DNA of 58,724 bases from Palleronia marisminoris (GTDB lineage Bacteria > Pseudomonadota > Alphaproteobacteria > Rhodobacterales > Rhodobacteraceae): contig NZ_FWFV01000014.1 in assembly GCF_900172315.1 (NCBI RefSeq), positions 1 to 58,724 of the forward strand, read 5' to 3'. The notes beneath the pieces were generated by a model. That model saw nothing but the letters and a program-made list of their open reading frames with translations, did no database searches and was not told where the DNA came from. Position 1 is the stretch's first letter. Every line of letters begins with the position of its first letter. The position numbers and the translations under genes are program-made. Shown here piece after piece: positions 44,336-53,600 of the stretch.

Positions 44336-45400
44336 ATGGCTCCACTGGCTATCCGACGCGCGACCAAGTCCTTCGGCGGCTTCGAGGTCCTGCATGGCAT
44401 CGACATCGACATCGAAGACGGCGAGTTCGTCGTCCTCGTCGGACCCTCGGGTTGCGGGAAGTCGACCCTTCTGCGCCTGATCGCGGGCCTCGAGGACATC
44501 ACGACGGGCGAAATCCTGATCGACGACAAGGAGGTCAGCCGACTGCATCCCAAGGACCGCGACATCGCCATGGTGTTCCAGTCCTACGCGCTCTACCCGC
44601 ACATGAGCGTGGCCGAGAACATGGGCTTCTCGCTCCGGATGCGCGACGTCAAGCCGCCGGAGCGCGACCGCAAGGTTCAAGCCGCGGCCGAGATCCTGGG
44701 ACTTACCCCGTTGCTGGACCGATACCCGCGCCAGTTGTCTGGCGGGCAGCGCCAGCGCGTCGCCATGGGGCGCGCCATCGTGCGCGATCCCAAGGTCTTC
44801 CTGTTCGACGAACCGCTCTCGAACCTGGATGCCAAGCTGCGGGTGCAGATGCGGGCCGAGATCCGCGTGCTGCACAAGAAGCTGAAGACCACGATCGTGT
44901 ATGTCACGCACGACCAGATCGAAGCCATGACCATGGCCGACAAGATCGTGGTCCTGCGCGACGGCCACGTGGAACAGATCGGCTCGCCCCTGGAACTGTA
45001 CGACACGCCGGCCAACGCCTTCGTCGGCGGGTTCATCGGCTCGCCCGCCATGAACATGCTGAACGGGCGCATCGGCGAGGGCGGACGGTCGTTCGTCACA
45101 GACAACGGGGCCGAACTGCCTCTTGCAGCGCCGCCGCGCATCGAACCTGGCCGAGCGACCATCATGGGTCTGCGCCCCGAGGACATCGAGATAGACGAGG
45201 CGGGTTTCCCCGCGCAGGTGCAACTGATCGAACCGACGGGTGCCGATATCCACGTCAACCTGGAGGTTTCGGGCGACGTGTTGACGGCAGTGTTCCACGA
45301 ACGCCTTGGCCTGAGCGAAGGGCAATCCGTCCGCCTGAGCATTCCTGTGGACAAGGTGCACTTCTTCGATCCCGACAGCGGCGACAGGATCGTCGGCTGA
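44336..45400 (+). CDS. Sugar ABC transporter ATPase, MalK/UgpC type
   Basis: The 354-residue protein has a Walker A motif GPSGCGKST at residues 36-44, the signature LSGGQ at 134-138, Walker B with FLFDEP at 155-160 and the switch His in VTHDQ. The C-terminal 110 residues form the regulatory MOP/TOBE-like domain found in ATPases of oligosaccharide importers (GLRPEDIEID). The start at 44336 lies 35 bp after the permease stop. Such ATPases sometimes serve several transporters. Confidence 0.93.
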   Translation: MAPLAIRRATKSFGGFEVLHGIDIDIEDGEFVVLVGPSGCGKSTLLRLIAGLEDITTGEILIDDKEVSRLHPKDRDIAMVFQSYALYPHMSVAENMGFSLRMRDVKPPERDRKVQAAAEILGLTPLLDRYPRQLSGGQRQRVAMGRAIVRDPKVFLFDEPLSNLDAKLRVQMRAEIRVLHKKLKTTIVYVTHDQIEAMTMADKIVVLRDGHVEQIGSPLELYDTPANAFVGGFIGSPAMNMLNGRIGEGGRSFVTDNGAELPLAAPPRIEPGRATIMGLRPEDIEIDEAGFPAQVQLIEPTGADIHVNLEVSGDVLTAVFHERLGLSEGQSVRLSIPVDKVHFFDPDSGDRIVG

Positions 45401-45599
45401 TCGGGCTATCCGCAACGATGCCTCACAAGGGAAAGCGAACTGAGACGCAGGAGGATGTCTTCCGCCCGCTCCGCTGGCGCTGCAGATTGCTTCGGCAGAG
45501 GGCAGCGGTCCGGCCTTCCACATTCTTTCCTGATGCAGCATGACTCGGCACCGCGAAGCAAGGCGCTGTCACGTCGGTGCGGCAAGGATGGCATGACTC

Positions 45600-46715
45600 A
45601 TGGATGATCGACGTTTCCTATCCCGGCTCGTCCTGTCTGCGCTGGCGGCGGCAGTCGTCGGGATCGCGTGGCAGGCCGGACCGAGTATCATCGAGAGCAT
45701 GCTGACGCCGCCGCCCCAGCCACGGCAGGTCGACCCGCGGCCCGATCTTCCTTCGGATGAGCGGTCGGTCATCGAGACCTTTCAGGCGGCGCGCGAAAGC
45801 GTCGTGTTCATCACCACGTCCTCGCGCGTCATCGACCCCTGGAGCCGCCGCTCCACCGAGGTGCCCCGCGGAACCGGATCGGGCTTCGTCTGGGACGCGC
45901 AGGGACATGTCATAACGAACAACCACGTGATCGCCGGTGCGGACGGTGCCTTGGTGCAGCTGGCAGATGGCGAGACCTACCAGGCTCGACTGGTCGGCAC
46001 CGATCCTGCCCATGATCTCGCCGTGCTCAGGATCGAAGGCGGCGACGCGCCGCCTCTCCTGCTCGGACGCAGCGCGGACATCCAGGTCGGACAGAAGGTG
46101 CTGGCGATCGGCAATCCGTTCGGGCTCGACTGGACATTGACCACGGGCGTCGTCTCGGCCCTGGACCGTGAGTTCCCCGGAGAAGGTCGCCGAACGCTCC
46201 GCGGATTGATCCAGACCGATGCGGCGATCAATCCCGGTAATTCCGGCGGGCCGCTCCTCGACAGCGCGGGTCGGCTGATCGGGGTGAACACCGCGATCTT
46301 CAGCCCGTCGGGGGGCAGCGCGGGCATCGGCTTCGCCGTTCCGGTGGACGTGGTGAATCGGGTGGTGCCGCAACTGATCGAACACGGTCGCTATACTCCG
46401 CCGGCACTGGGGATAGACTACGACCAGCGGATCAATGAACTGGCGCGCCGCCAAGGGCTGGCGGGGGTCGTGGTGCTGGGCGTCGTTCCCGGCTCGGGCG
46501 CGGAAAGAGCGGGCCTCGAGCCGGCGAGGTTCACTGCCGACGGCCGCCTCGTTCCGGGCGACATCGTCGTCGGGGTAGGGGGAAGCCCTGTCGTGACCAG
46601 CGAGGATCTCCTGGTCGCTCTCGACACGCACGAGCCCGGCGACCAGGTCGAGATCGAGTTGCTGCGCAATGGTCGGCAGCACAGCGTGACAGTCGCTCTG
46701 GAAGGTCCTGCCTAG
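45600..46715 (+). CDS. HtrA/DegP-type serine protease with one PDZ domain
   Basis: The 371-residue protein has an N-terminal hydrophobic segment (LSALAAAVVGIAW, residues 12-24) that is either a signal anchor or signal peptide. The chymotrypsin-fold domain has His109 in TNNHVIAG, Asp139 in HDLAVLR and Ser215 in GNSGGP. A single PDZ domain occupies about residues 265-365 (GVVVLGVVPGSGAERAGL). This is the DegS-like short arrangement. It is a periplasmic or membrane-anchored protease of envelope quality control. A secreted acidic protein follows at 46824. Confidence 0.93.
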   Translation: MDDRRFLSRLVLSALAAAVVGIAWQAGPSIIESMLTPPPQPRQVDPRPDLPSDERSVIETFQAARESVVFITTSSRVIDPWSRRSTEVPRGTGSGFVWDAQGHVITNNHVIAGADGALVQLADGETYQARLVGTDPAHDLAVLRIEGGDAPPLLLGRSADIQVGQKVLAIGNPFGLDWTLTTGVVSALDREFPGEGRRTLRGLIQTDAAINPGNSGGPLLDSAGRLIGVNTAIFSPSGGSAGIGFAVPVDVVNRVVPQLIEHGRYTPPALGIDYDQRINELARRQGLAGVVVLGVVPGSGAERAGLEPARFTADGRLVPGDIVVGVGGSPVVTSEDLLVALDTHEPGDQVEIELLRNGRQHSVTVALEGPA

Positions 46716-46823
46716 GAGGTGGGGGAGGTGCCTCCTGTCACGAAGGCCGGCTTCTCGCGCCCGGAACCGATCCGGGACAGCCGCGTTTCACAGTGTCGAT
46801 TTTCGGCATGGGAGGATGAAAAA

Positions 46824-47381
46824 GTGAAACGTGTAACGATGAACATGCTTTTGGCCAGCTGCGCGGTTTTCGGATTCGGGGCGTCGATGGCGTTCGCTGA
46901 TTGCGCGGAGGAAATCAGCGCACTTCAGGCTGATGGTGGCATGAGCGCGGAAACCGGCGCATCAGATACGGGCCGGACCGGCATTGCCAAGGACGGCACG
47001 CTTGCTCCGCTCGAGGAGCCCAATGCTACCGAGGCTGAGGGCGCCGCCGCTGGAGGCGATGTCGCCACAACAACTTCCGCCGGCGAAGAGCCTGCCGATC
47101 AAGATGCATCGGCCGGTGGCGGGGGCGACAACGACATCGCCAAGGATGGCACCCAGGCGCCCCTGGCGGAAGATGGCACTGCCGCCGAAGGAAACGGCAC
47201 CGGGATGGACGAGGACTCGGCAATCGCCGTTTCGCAGCAGGACGCTGAAGCTCAACAGGATCTCGCGTCCGGCGCGAACGACGGGATCCGTGTCGAGGCC
47301 CTGGAACGCGCGCAAGCCGCCCTTGATCGCGGTGACGAAGACGCGTGCTTGCAGGCGGTCGAAGAGGCGCGCGGCGCCTGA
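46824..47381 (+). CDS. Secreted acidic protein with two IAKDGT repeats
   Basis: The start is GTG at 46824, 8 bp after a GGAGG site. An ATG at 46839 is an alternative. The protein has 185 residues and an N-terminal signal peptide (LASCAVFGFGASMAFA). The mature part is rich in Ala, Gly, Glu and Asp. It has two copies of IAKDGT.APL at about residues 54-64 and 105-115, separated by acidic low-complexity sequence. Two Cys residues lie at about 27 and 175. No family with known function was recognised, and similar IAKDG proteins are found in other alphaproteobacteria. The gene lies about 110 bp after the protease gene and may be cotranscribed. Confidence 0.75.
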   Translation: MKRVTMNMLLASCAVFGFGASMAFADCAEEISALQADGGMSAETGASDTGRTGIAKDGTLAPLEEPNATEAEGAAAGGDVATTTSAGEEPADQDASAGGGGDNDIAKDGTQAPLAEDGTAAEGNGTGMDEDSAIAVSQQDAEAQQDLASGANDGIRVEALERAQAALDRGDEDACLQAVEEARGA

Positions 47382-47712
47382 TTCAAGGCGCGTATGACTG
47401 CTTGATGGCAGCCCCTCCTCGCGGCGTTTGTGGCATCACGCCACAACGGCGCGAGTTCATGGCGGTGTGACCGCTCAGCCGACGAGCGATGCGCCGTCCG
47501 GTGATATGCAGCTAAATTGGCCGCACGCTGCCCCTCCGTGTCTGAGAAGCCAGTGAACCCGCGTGTGCAGCGCGATCCAGCCTTCGATCAACGAGCGGTG
47601 ACGTGTCTGATCTCGGTTGGTTGAGCGACGCCCAAGGGGCGCACGAACGTGATCGTGCCATCTCTCAACGGATTTCATGGCAGCCTCGCGGCAACCGGAT
47701 GGAGGACAGGAT
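47382..47712. other. 331-bp intergenic region
   Basis: No coding sequence was recognised. An inverted AAGGGGC/GCCCCTT-type or similar structure was not evident. The end of the region carries a GGAGGACAGG ribosome binding site for the next gene. Confidence 0.4.
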
Positions 47713-48159
47713 ATGGACCTACCTGCAAAGGGTGGTTGCCGCTGCGGCCGTCTGCGGTTCGAGATCACGGCTCCGCCGCTGTTGACGAACGCCTGCCATT
47801 GCCGGGGATGCCAAAAGATGACGGGCGGCCCGTTCTCGCTGTCGATCGCAATCCCGGCATCGGACTTTCGTCTTGTCGCAGGTGAAGACGGTCCGGGTGG
47901 CGTCGACCACAGCTTTGGGCACCGTTTCTGCATGAATTGCCTGAGCTGGGTCTTCACGCGCCCGCCGGGCGTGGAGGCATCGGTGAATGCGCGGACGACC
48001 ATGCTGGACAACGTGCCTGCAGAGCCTCCATTCGTGGAAACCTGCGCGGCGGAGCGATTGGGGTGGGTTCATACCGGGGCGCGGCATTCTGCCCCGGCTT
48101 TCCCGGAAGCTGAGCAATGGGGCGAGCTGGTCGAGGCTTTCGCTGCATCGCGAGTATGA
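47713..48159 (+). CDS. GFA-domain (glutathione-dependent formaldehyde-activating type) protein
   Basis: The 148-residue protein has the zinc-binding pattern of the GFA family: GGCRCGRLRF at about residues 8-17, NACHCRGCQKMTGG at 27-40 and FCMNCLSWVF at 73-82. Family members resemble S-hydroxymethylglutathione synthase, but most have no proven activity. The start at 47713 is set by the GGAGGACAGG site. The length is typical. The following gene starts within or shortly after this one. Confidence 0.9.
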   Translation: MDLPAKGGCRCGRLRFEITAPPLLTNACHCRGCQKMTGGPFSLSIAIPASDFRLVAGEDGPGGVDHSFGHRFCMNCLSWVFTRPPGVEASVNARTTMLDNVPAEPPFVETCAAERLGWVHTGARHSAPAFPEAEQWGELVEAFAASRV

Positions 48160-48323
48160 GGCTTGCCGCGGTGAAGAAGGAGATGAAGGGCCACCCGGCG
48201 ACGCATGGGATGATCAAGACACTTCGATTGGCGTGCCCCCTGATCGGCTTCGGCGCAGAACTACTCGTACTTGGGGAACCGATCTGGCTGCTTGCGATTG
48301 CCTTCGAACAAGTCTGGAGAAGG

Positions 48324-48791
48324 ATGATGCTTTCCTCTTTTCTGATGGGACTCATCGGCGGCCAACGCGCAATGACACCTCTTGCCGCAGTGGCTGTCGC
48401 CGCTGCGACCAATCGATTGCGCTCGGACAACGGCGCGCCTCATTTCCTCTCGCACCCGCTCATAACTGCCGGAGCGGTGGCTTTCGCGATCGCCGAAATG
48501 GCTGGTGATAAGCAGAAGACAGCACCGGATCGCATCGTGCCGATCGGCATCACCGCTCGTGTCATCACCTCGGCTATTGCGGGAGCATCGCTTGCGACGC
48601 GTCGGCAGCGGTGGCTCGGTGCCGCGGTTGGTGGTGCTACGGCCGGAATTGCATCCTATCCGGGCTGGCGCACGCGGGTCAGGGCAATGGAATATGCCGG
48701 CCAGACGTCGACCGGCTTCCTCGAGGACGCGGCCGTGTTGGCCGGCGCCACAGCGATCATCAAGGAACACTCGTCACGCGAACCGCGATGA
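48324..48791 (+). CDS. DUF4126-type membrane protein
   Basis: From the ATG at 48324, behind a GGAGAAGG stretch, the 155-residue protein begins MMLSSFLMGLIGGQRAMTPLAAVAVAAA, which is the usual start of DUF4126 proteins (key residues GLIGGQRAMTP). It goes on with HPLITAGAVAFAIAEMAGDK, AARVITSAIAGAS and ATAGIASYPGWR (a glycine-rich membrane segment each). The same frame is open back to an ATGA overlap with the upstream gene at 48156, giving 211 residues, so a longer product is possible. The family has no known function. Confidence 0.75.
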   Translation: MMLSSFLMGLIGGQRAMTPLAAVAVAAATNRLRSDNGAPHFLSHPLITAGAVAFAIAEMAGDKQKTAPDRIVPIGITARVITSAIAGASLATRRQRWLGAAVGGATAGIASYPGWRTRVRAMEYAGQTSTGFLEDAAVLAGATAIIKEHSSREPR

Positions 48792-48991
48792 CGCGGATTT
48801 ATCCTCTGGATGCCGGATGCATTGCGCAGGACAGCCGTCGTTGTAGGGATGCTTGAGTGCCTTGGCGCGCCATTGGCAGTTCATGCGAAGTGTCCTGTCC
48901 GGAACGACCTGTGCGGCCGGCCACGATTGGATGAGCAAGCCGCGCCGAGCTGAGGAACGCGATCGACCCGCCAATTGTCATGCATCGTTCT

Positions 48992-49540
48992 TCATCTCCT
49001 CGAATTCCGAACGACATGCTTCACCAGCCGCGCCAGGGCCCGGTGAAGGGCGACGCGCACTGCGCCGGCAGTCATGCCATAGCGGGCGCTCGCTTCGTCC
49101 GCGCTGTCACCCAACAGCTTGATCGCGCGGACAATACCTGCGGATTTCACATCGAGCTGCGACAAGAGCATTTCCACATCGAGCGCAACCTCCGGACTGA
49201 CGACGTTCGGATCGGCGATCTGGAGCGTCTTGTCCTCGGTGGAAATGAAAAAGTGCCGCGGCCTTCGCCGGAACGCATCCACAGTCTTGTACCGAGCGAT
49301 CGCATAGAGCCACGGCGCCACCGGATCACCCGTTCGCAATGTGTGCCGTTTTTCATGTACGGCGATCAGTGTTTCCTGAAGAATATCCTTGCATTCGTCT
49401 CGCGAGCCCCGATGCCGCGCTACGATGACGCCCCAGAGGACGGGAGATATTTCCCTCAGGAACTGAGAATAGGCAATGTCGTCGCCGCAATTCGCGCGTC
49501 GAAGCAGGTCAGCCCATCTGGCGTCGCGACTGCGTGTCAT
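48992..49540 (-). CDS. ECF-type RNA polymerase sigma factor
   Basis: The 182-residue protein has sigma region 2 (LQETLIAVHEKRHTLRTG and PWLYAIARYKTVDAFRRR) and region 4 (SADEASARYGMTAGAVRVALHRALARL), with a short linker. The length and the PWLYAIARYK motif fit the SigF-like group of ECF factors of alphaproteobacteria, which answer oxidative or metal stress. No clear anti-sigma gene is seen beside it. The start at 49540 lies 5 bp behind an AAGGA site. The gene diverges from a small exported protein. Confidence 0.88.
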   Translation of the reverse strand: MTRSRDARWADLLRRANCGDDIAYSQFLREISPVLWGVIVARHRGSRDECKDILQETLIAVHEKRHTLRTGDPVAPWLYAIARYKTVDAFRRRPRHFFISTEDKTLQIADPNVVSPEVALDVEMLLSQLDVKSAGIVRAIKLLGDSADEASARYGMTAGAVRVALHRALARLVKHVVRNSRR

Positions 49541-49745
49541 GCCCATCCTTCGTCTGGAAGCGTGGGAGTGTTACACGGATTTCGCCTGTATAACGGGCTT
49601 GTGATGCGGGGTTCTAAGCAGCTCCAACCTTGGCGCGGCCGAACCTCACATCGGCGTGAGCGTGGTAATGGACGTCGTCGCCTTTCCGAAGTGGCTGAGG
49701 CACGCTGTCAATAGTGGCGGCGGCAAACCCGCAAAGCGATGCGCC

Positions 49746-50003
49746 ATGATACCTCTCAGGATAATTCTTCCCGCCGCACTCGTCCTCGTCCTCGCGACGC
49801 AGCAATCCGCAGTCGCGATGCCGGGCGACCAACTCCGGTCCGCCGTTGGCCACTACCTGCTTACCGCGGGCGTAGGCGAGCCCGATCTGTCCCGGCTCTC
49901 CACCGGCGAACTTACGCGCCTCATCTTCATTTTCGAAGATGGTGCGTCCCAAGGCAACAAGCGGTTGCTCGCCCGGACGTATCTTCGCCAGATTGGTGGC
50001 TGA
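49746..50003 (+). CDS. Small exported hypothetical protein
   Basis: An 85-residue frame from the ATG at 49746 begins MIPLRIILPAALVLVLATQQSAVA, a signal peptide with an AVA-type cleavage site. The mature part of about 60 residues is polar and helical (RSAVGHYLLTAGV, ELTRLIFIFEDG, KRLLARTYLRQIGG). No family was recognised. It diverges from the ECF sigma gene across about 200 bp and could be part of its regulon. The ribosome binding site is weak. Confidence 0.5.
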   Translation: MIPLRIILPAALVLVLATQQSAVAMPGDQLRSAVGHYLLTAGVGEPDLSRLSTGELTRLIFIFEDGASQGNKRLLARTYLRQIGG

Positions 50004-50259
50004 TCTTCGTTGGGAACAATCTGGAATCACGACACTCATGCGGAGGCAACCGCAATAGGTACAGTGGGTATGTCGATCCCGTAGTTACCGAAGCCCACGG
50101 CGTGGCGATTCAGAAAGGCCGCGCCGTGTCCCCGCCGGCAACTTGATGCCCGCAAGACCCTGGAGCGAACGCCCCTGCGACTTCGATGTGTGGACAAACC
50201 TGCCGCAGCAAGATCGATCGAGAACCGAGCGAGCAACCCGCCCGCCCTACGGCCCCAAA

Positions 50260-50649
50260 TCAGCCCGTGAGCAGGTGGGTGAGCGCCCGGAGCAGTTCGA
50301 CGGTGTCGTAGGGTTTTTTCACCAACGGTGCATCCCGGAAGGCCGGTTCTTCCCCGTGCTTGGCGGTGTACCCAGTGACGACGACGAAGGGAATGTTCTG
50401 CTCGCGCAAGGCAGTGGCGACCGGCGCCGACGACTCGCCGTTGAGGTTCATGTCGAGCGTGACGACATCGGGGCGTTCAGCACCGAGCACGGCGAGTGCG
50501 CGCTCGACGTTGCGGACCGGCTGGAGGACCTCGTACCCTTGATCCTCGAGCAACATCTCGAGATCCATCGCCAACAGCATTTCATCCTCGACGATGAGCA
50601 CGCGACGCCCCGCCAGCGCTCGCGGGTTCTCAGTGGCTGCGATGGTCAC
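50260..50649 (-). CDS. Single-domain response regulator
   Basis: The 129-residue protein is only a receiver domain. The acidic pair EDE lies near residues 21-23, the phospho-acceptor Asp66 in VVTLDMNLNG, the conserved Thr in VVVTGYT near residue 92, and the Lys in LVKKPYD near 112. It has no output domain. It starts 5 bp after the stop of the large kinase gene on the same strand, so it is very likely its phosphorylation partner, acting as a phosphate sink or as a link to another protein. Confidence 0.93.
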   Translation of the reverse strand: MTIAATENPRALAGRRVLIVEDEMLLAMDLEMLLEDQGYEVLQPVRNVERALAVLGAERPDVVTLDMNLNGESSAPVATALREQNIPFVVVTGYTAKHGEEPAFRDAPLVKKPYDTVELLRALTHLLTG

Positions 50650-50654
50650 TCTCC

Positions 50655-53600
50655 TTACGTGACGGGGAATACTATCTCTGCCGTCAAACCCTTCGGAGTG
50701 AAGCGAAGTTCCGCCGTGCCCTCGAGTTCGTAGGTGCAGGCGCGCTCGATCAGCCTCGTGCCGAACCCGCGGGGGACTTCATTCGCAACCGGCGGGCCTC
50801 CGCATTCTGCCCACGTCAGGCGGATCTGGCGCTGCTCGTCCTCCCCTTCCGCGTCCCAGGTGACGCGGAGTTCACCCTCCGCGGTCGAGAGGGCGCCGTA
50901 TTTCGACGCATTGGTCGCGAGCTCGTGCAGGATGAGCGCAAGGCCGAGGCCCTGTTTCGGCGTCAGCTGCGTCGCCGGGCCGTTGTCGACCTGGTCGATC
51001 GACCCGTCCCGGCCGTAGGGCGAGAGCGTGGACCGGATCAGCGTCGCGAGATCGGCGGATTGCCAGTTCGTCGCGAGCAACTGGTCGTGGGCGTGCGCCA
51101 GGGCCTGGATGCGGCCGACGAACCGGTCCCGGTATTGCTCGGTCGTCATGCTCGACGCACATGGCTGCCGCGCGAGCGCCTGAACCACCGTCAGCGTGTT
51201 CTTCACCCTGTGGCTCAGCTCGTGTGTGAGCAGTCGGTGCTGATCTTCCGCCTCCTTGCGGTCCGAGATGTCGCGGAACAGCACGCCGAGGCGGTGATCG
51301 TCCGCGGCGCCGATGGGGAAGGCGTAGGTTTCATAGTGGCGGTTCAGGGGGGCCGCGGGCGCGTCGAACCGTTCGGGCTTGCCGGTGCGGACGATGTGAC
51401 CGTAGATTTCGATCCAATGATGCTCGAGATCGGGCACAAGCTCGTGCGCGGTTCGGCCTACGGCGTTCTCCAGCCCCGTCTGTCGCGCGAAGGCGTCGTT
51501 GACCTCGATGAACCTGTAGTCGATCGGCGCGCCCTCGGCCGTGAAGATGATCTCGATGATGCCGAAGCCCTCGTCGATCGAATTGAACAGCGTCTGGTAC
51601 CGGTGCTGGCTTTCAACGAGCTGCTGCTCGGCCTTGAGGCGCGAGGTGATGTCGACGAAGGTCACGACGACACCGTCGATCCGGTCCTCGACCGTGCGGT
51701 AGGGCCGGATGCGCATCATGAAGCAGCGCCCGTCCTTGGCCTGCACCTCGGTTTCGAGCGGCGAGAGATCCCGCAACACCCGACGCGCGTCCTTTTCGAG
51801 GTCGTCGTAACGCAGCCGGTGCGTGAAATCGGTGAAATTGCGCCCCGCGTCCATCTCGGTGACGTTGAAGAGATCGCCGATCGGCGGCGTGAACATCCGT
51901 ATCCGCAGCTTGGCGTCGAGGAACAGCGTGCCGATCTCGGTCGCCGCGGTCAGGTTCTGAAGGTCGCTATGGGCGGTCGAGATGCTCTCGAGCTTGATCT
52001 TCAGCTCGGTGTTCACGGTCTGGAGCTCTTCGTTCATCGACTGGAGCTCTTCCTTCGATGTCTCGAGCTCTTCCGACGTGGCGCGGTATTCCTCGTTGAT
52101 GGATTGCAGCTCTTCGTTCGCGGCGCGCAGATCCTCGATCGCCGCCTCGTGCTCGCCCCGGCTTGCCACGAGCGACTCCTGCGCGGCCTTCAGTTCCGCA
52201 TGCAGGCGGCGCACCTCGTCGTCCCGGACCTCGCCCGGATCGACGTCGTCGTCCGGCGCGGACAGCGCCGGGCCGGCATCGAGGAAAAGCACCATTGCCT
52301 GCCCGACAGCCCCTTCGCGCACCGGCACGGGGGCGATCTGCATCGCGATGCGGCGCTTCTCGCCGTCGACGGCGATCGGCGTGGGGTGTGTCATCGTGGC
52401 CATCCGGCTCTGCAGCGCGCGGTCCAGCCCCACCTTCAGGTCGAGGCGCAGCTCGGGCCGCACCACCTCGGACAGCTTGCCCGAGAAGGTGCCGGCGGAA
52501 TGCTGGATGAACCGGCCGGCATTGGGCGACAGGTGCAGGATCTGCTGGTTCGCGTCGACCAGCACGCTGGGTGGCGCAACCTTTTCGAGCGCCTCGGCGT
52601 GCTGTTCCAGCGGCGCGGGGTGGCGGTCGCGATGGAGTTCCGGCGCGGGCGCCGGCTGCCGTTGCGAAAGCTCTGCGGTGCCCTGTGGAAGCGTGGGCAT
52701 GTGCCGCCGCGCCCGGGGAAGGGTCCGGAAGATTCGCGCCTCGCGGTCGAAGCTCGAGAAGAACTCGCTGGAGTCCGCCGTTTCCGCCGATCCGAGGAAC
52801 AGGGCGCCATTCGGCTTCAAGCCGTAGTGGAACAGGCTCAGAAGCTGCTCCTGCAGCGTTCGCTCCATGTAGATCAGCATGTTGCGGCAGGCGACCAGGT
52901 CGAGGCGCATGAAGGGCGGGTCCTTCAGCACGCTGTGGGACGCGAAGAGGACCGTGTCCCGCAGCTCCTTGCGGACCCGGTAATGCGTGCCCTCGTCGAT
53001 GAAGAACCGCTCGAGCCGCTCCATCGACACGTCGGCTTCGATCGAGCGAGGATAGCGTCCCTCGCGCGCCGTGCCGAGCGCACCCTCGTCCAGGTCGCTG
53101 GCGAAGATCTGGATCGGCATCTTCAGCCGGCGCCGCTCGGCCTCTTCCAGCATCAGCATCGCGAGGCTGTAGGCCTCTTCGCCGGTCGCGCATCCCGCCG
53201 ACCAGGCGCGGACCCCTTCATCGCCCGCCTCTTCGATGAGCGGCCCGATGACCTTCGCCGCCAGCGCCTCGTAGGCGCCCTCGTCGCGGAAGAACTGGGT
53301 GACCGAGATCAGCAGGTCGCCGAAAAGCTCCTGGGCCTCCTCGGGCGTGCCGAGGACGAACTTGGAATACTCGGCAAGGCTGGTCACTCCGCAGACCTGC
53401 ATGCGCCGCAGCACCCGGCGCATCACGGTCGCGCGCTTGTAGCTCGAGAAGTCGTGGCCCGTGCGGGCGCGCAGGATGCCGATGATCCGGCGCAGGTCGT
53501 TCGACGCGCCTTCCTCGTCGAGCGACCGCACCGCCCCCTTGCTTTTTGCCACGTCCACGATGTGCTCGGCCAGGCGGTCGAGCGGGGCGATGAAGCTGAC

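Noticed and set aside
42613-44345. Open frames on the minus strand opposite the two permease genes
   Set aside because: They are rich in charged residues and mirror the codons of hydrophobic membrane segments on the plus strand.
46824-47381. Acidic repeat protein as a calcium-binding RTX-type toxin
   Set aside because: The repeats lack the nonapeptide GGXGXD pattern, and no type I secretion genes are present.
48992-49540. Possible EcfG-type general stress sigma factor
   Set aside because: No NepR- or PhyR-like gene lies beside it, and the sequence fits other small ECF groups equally well or better.
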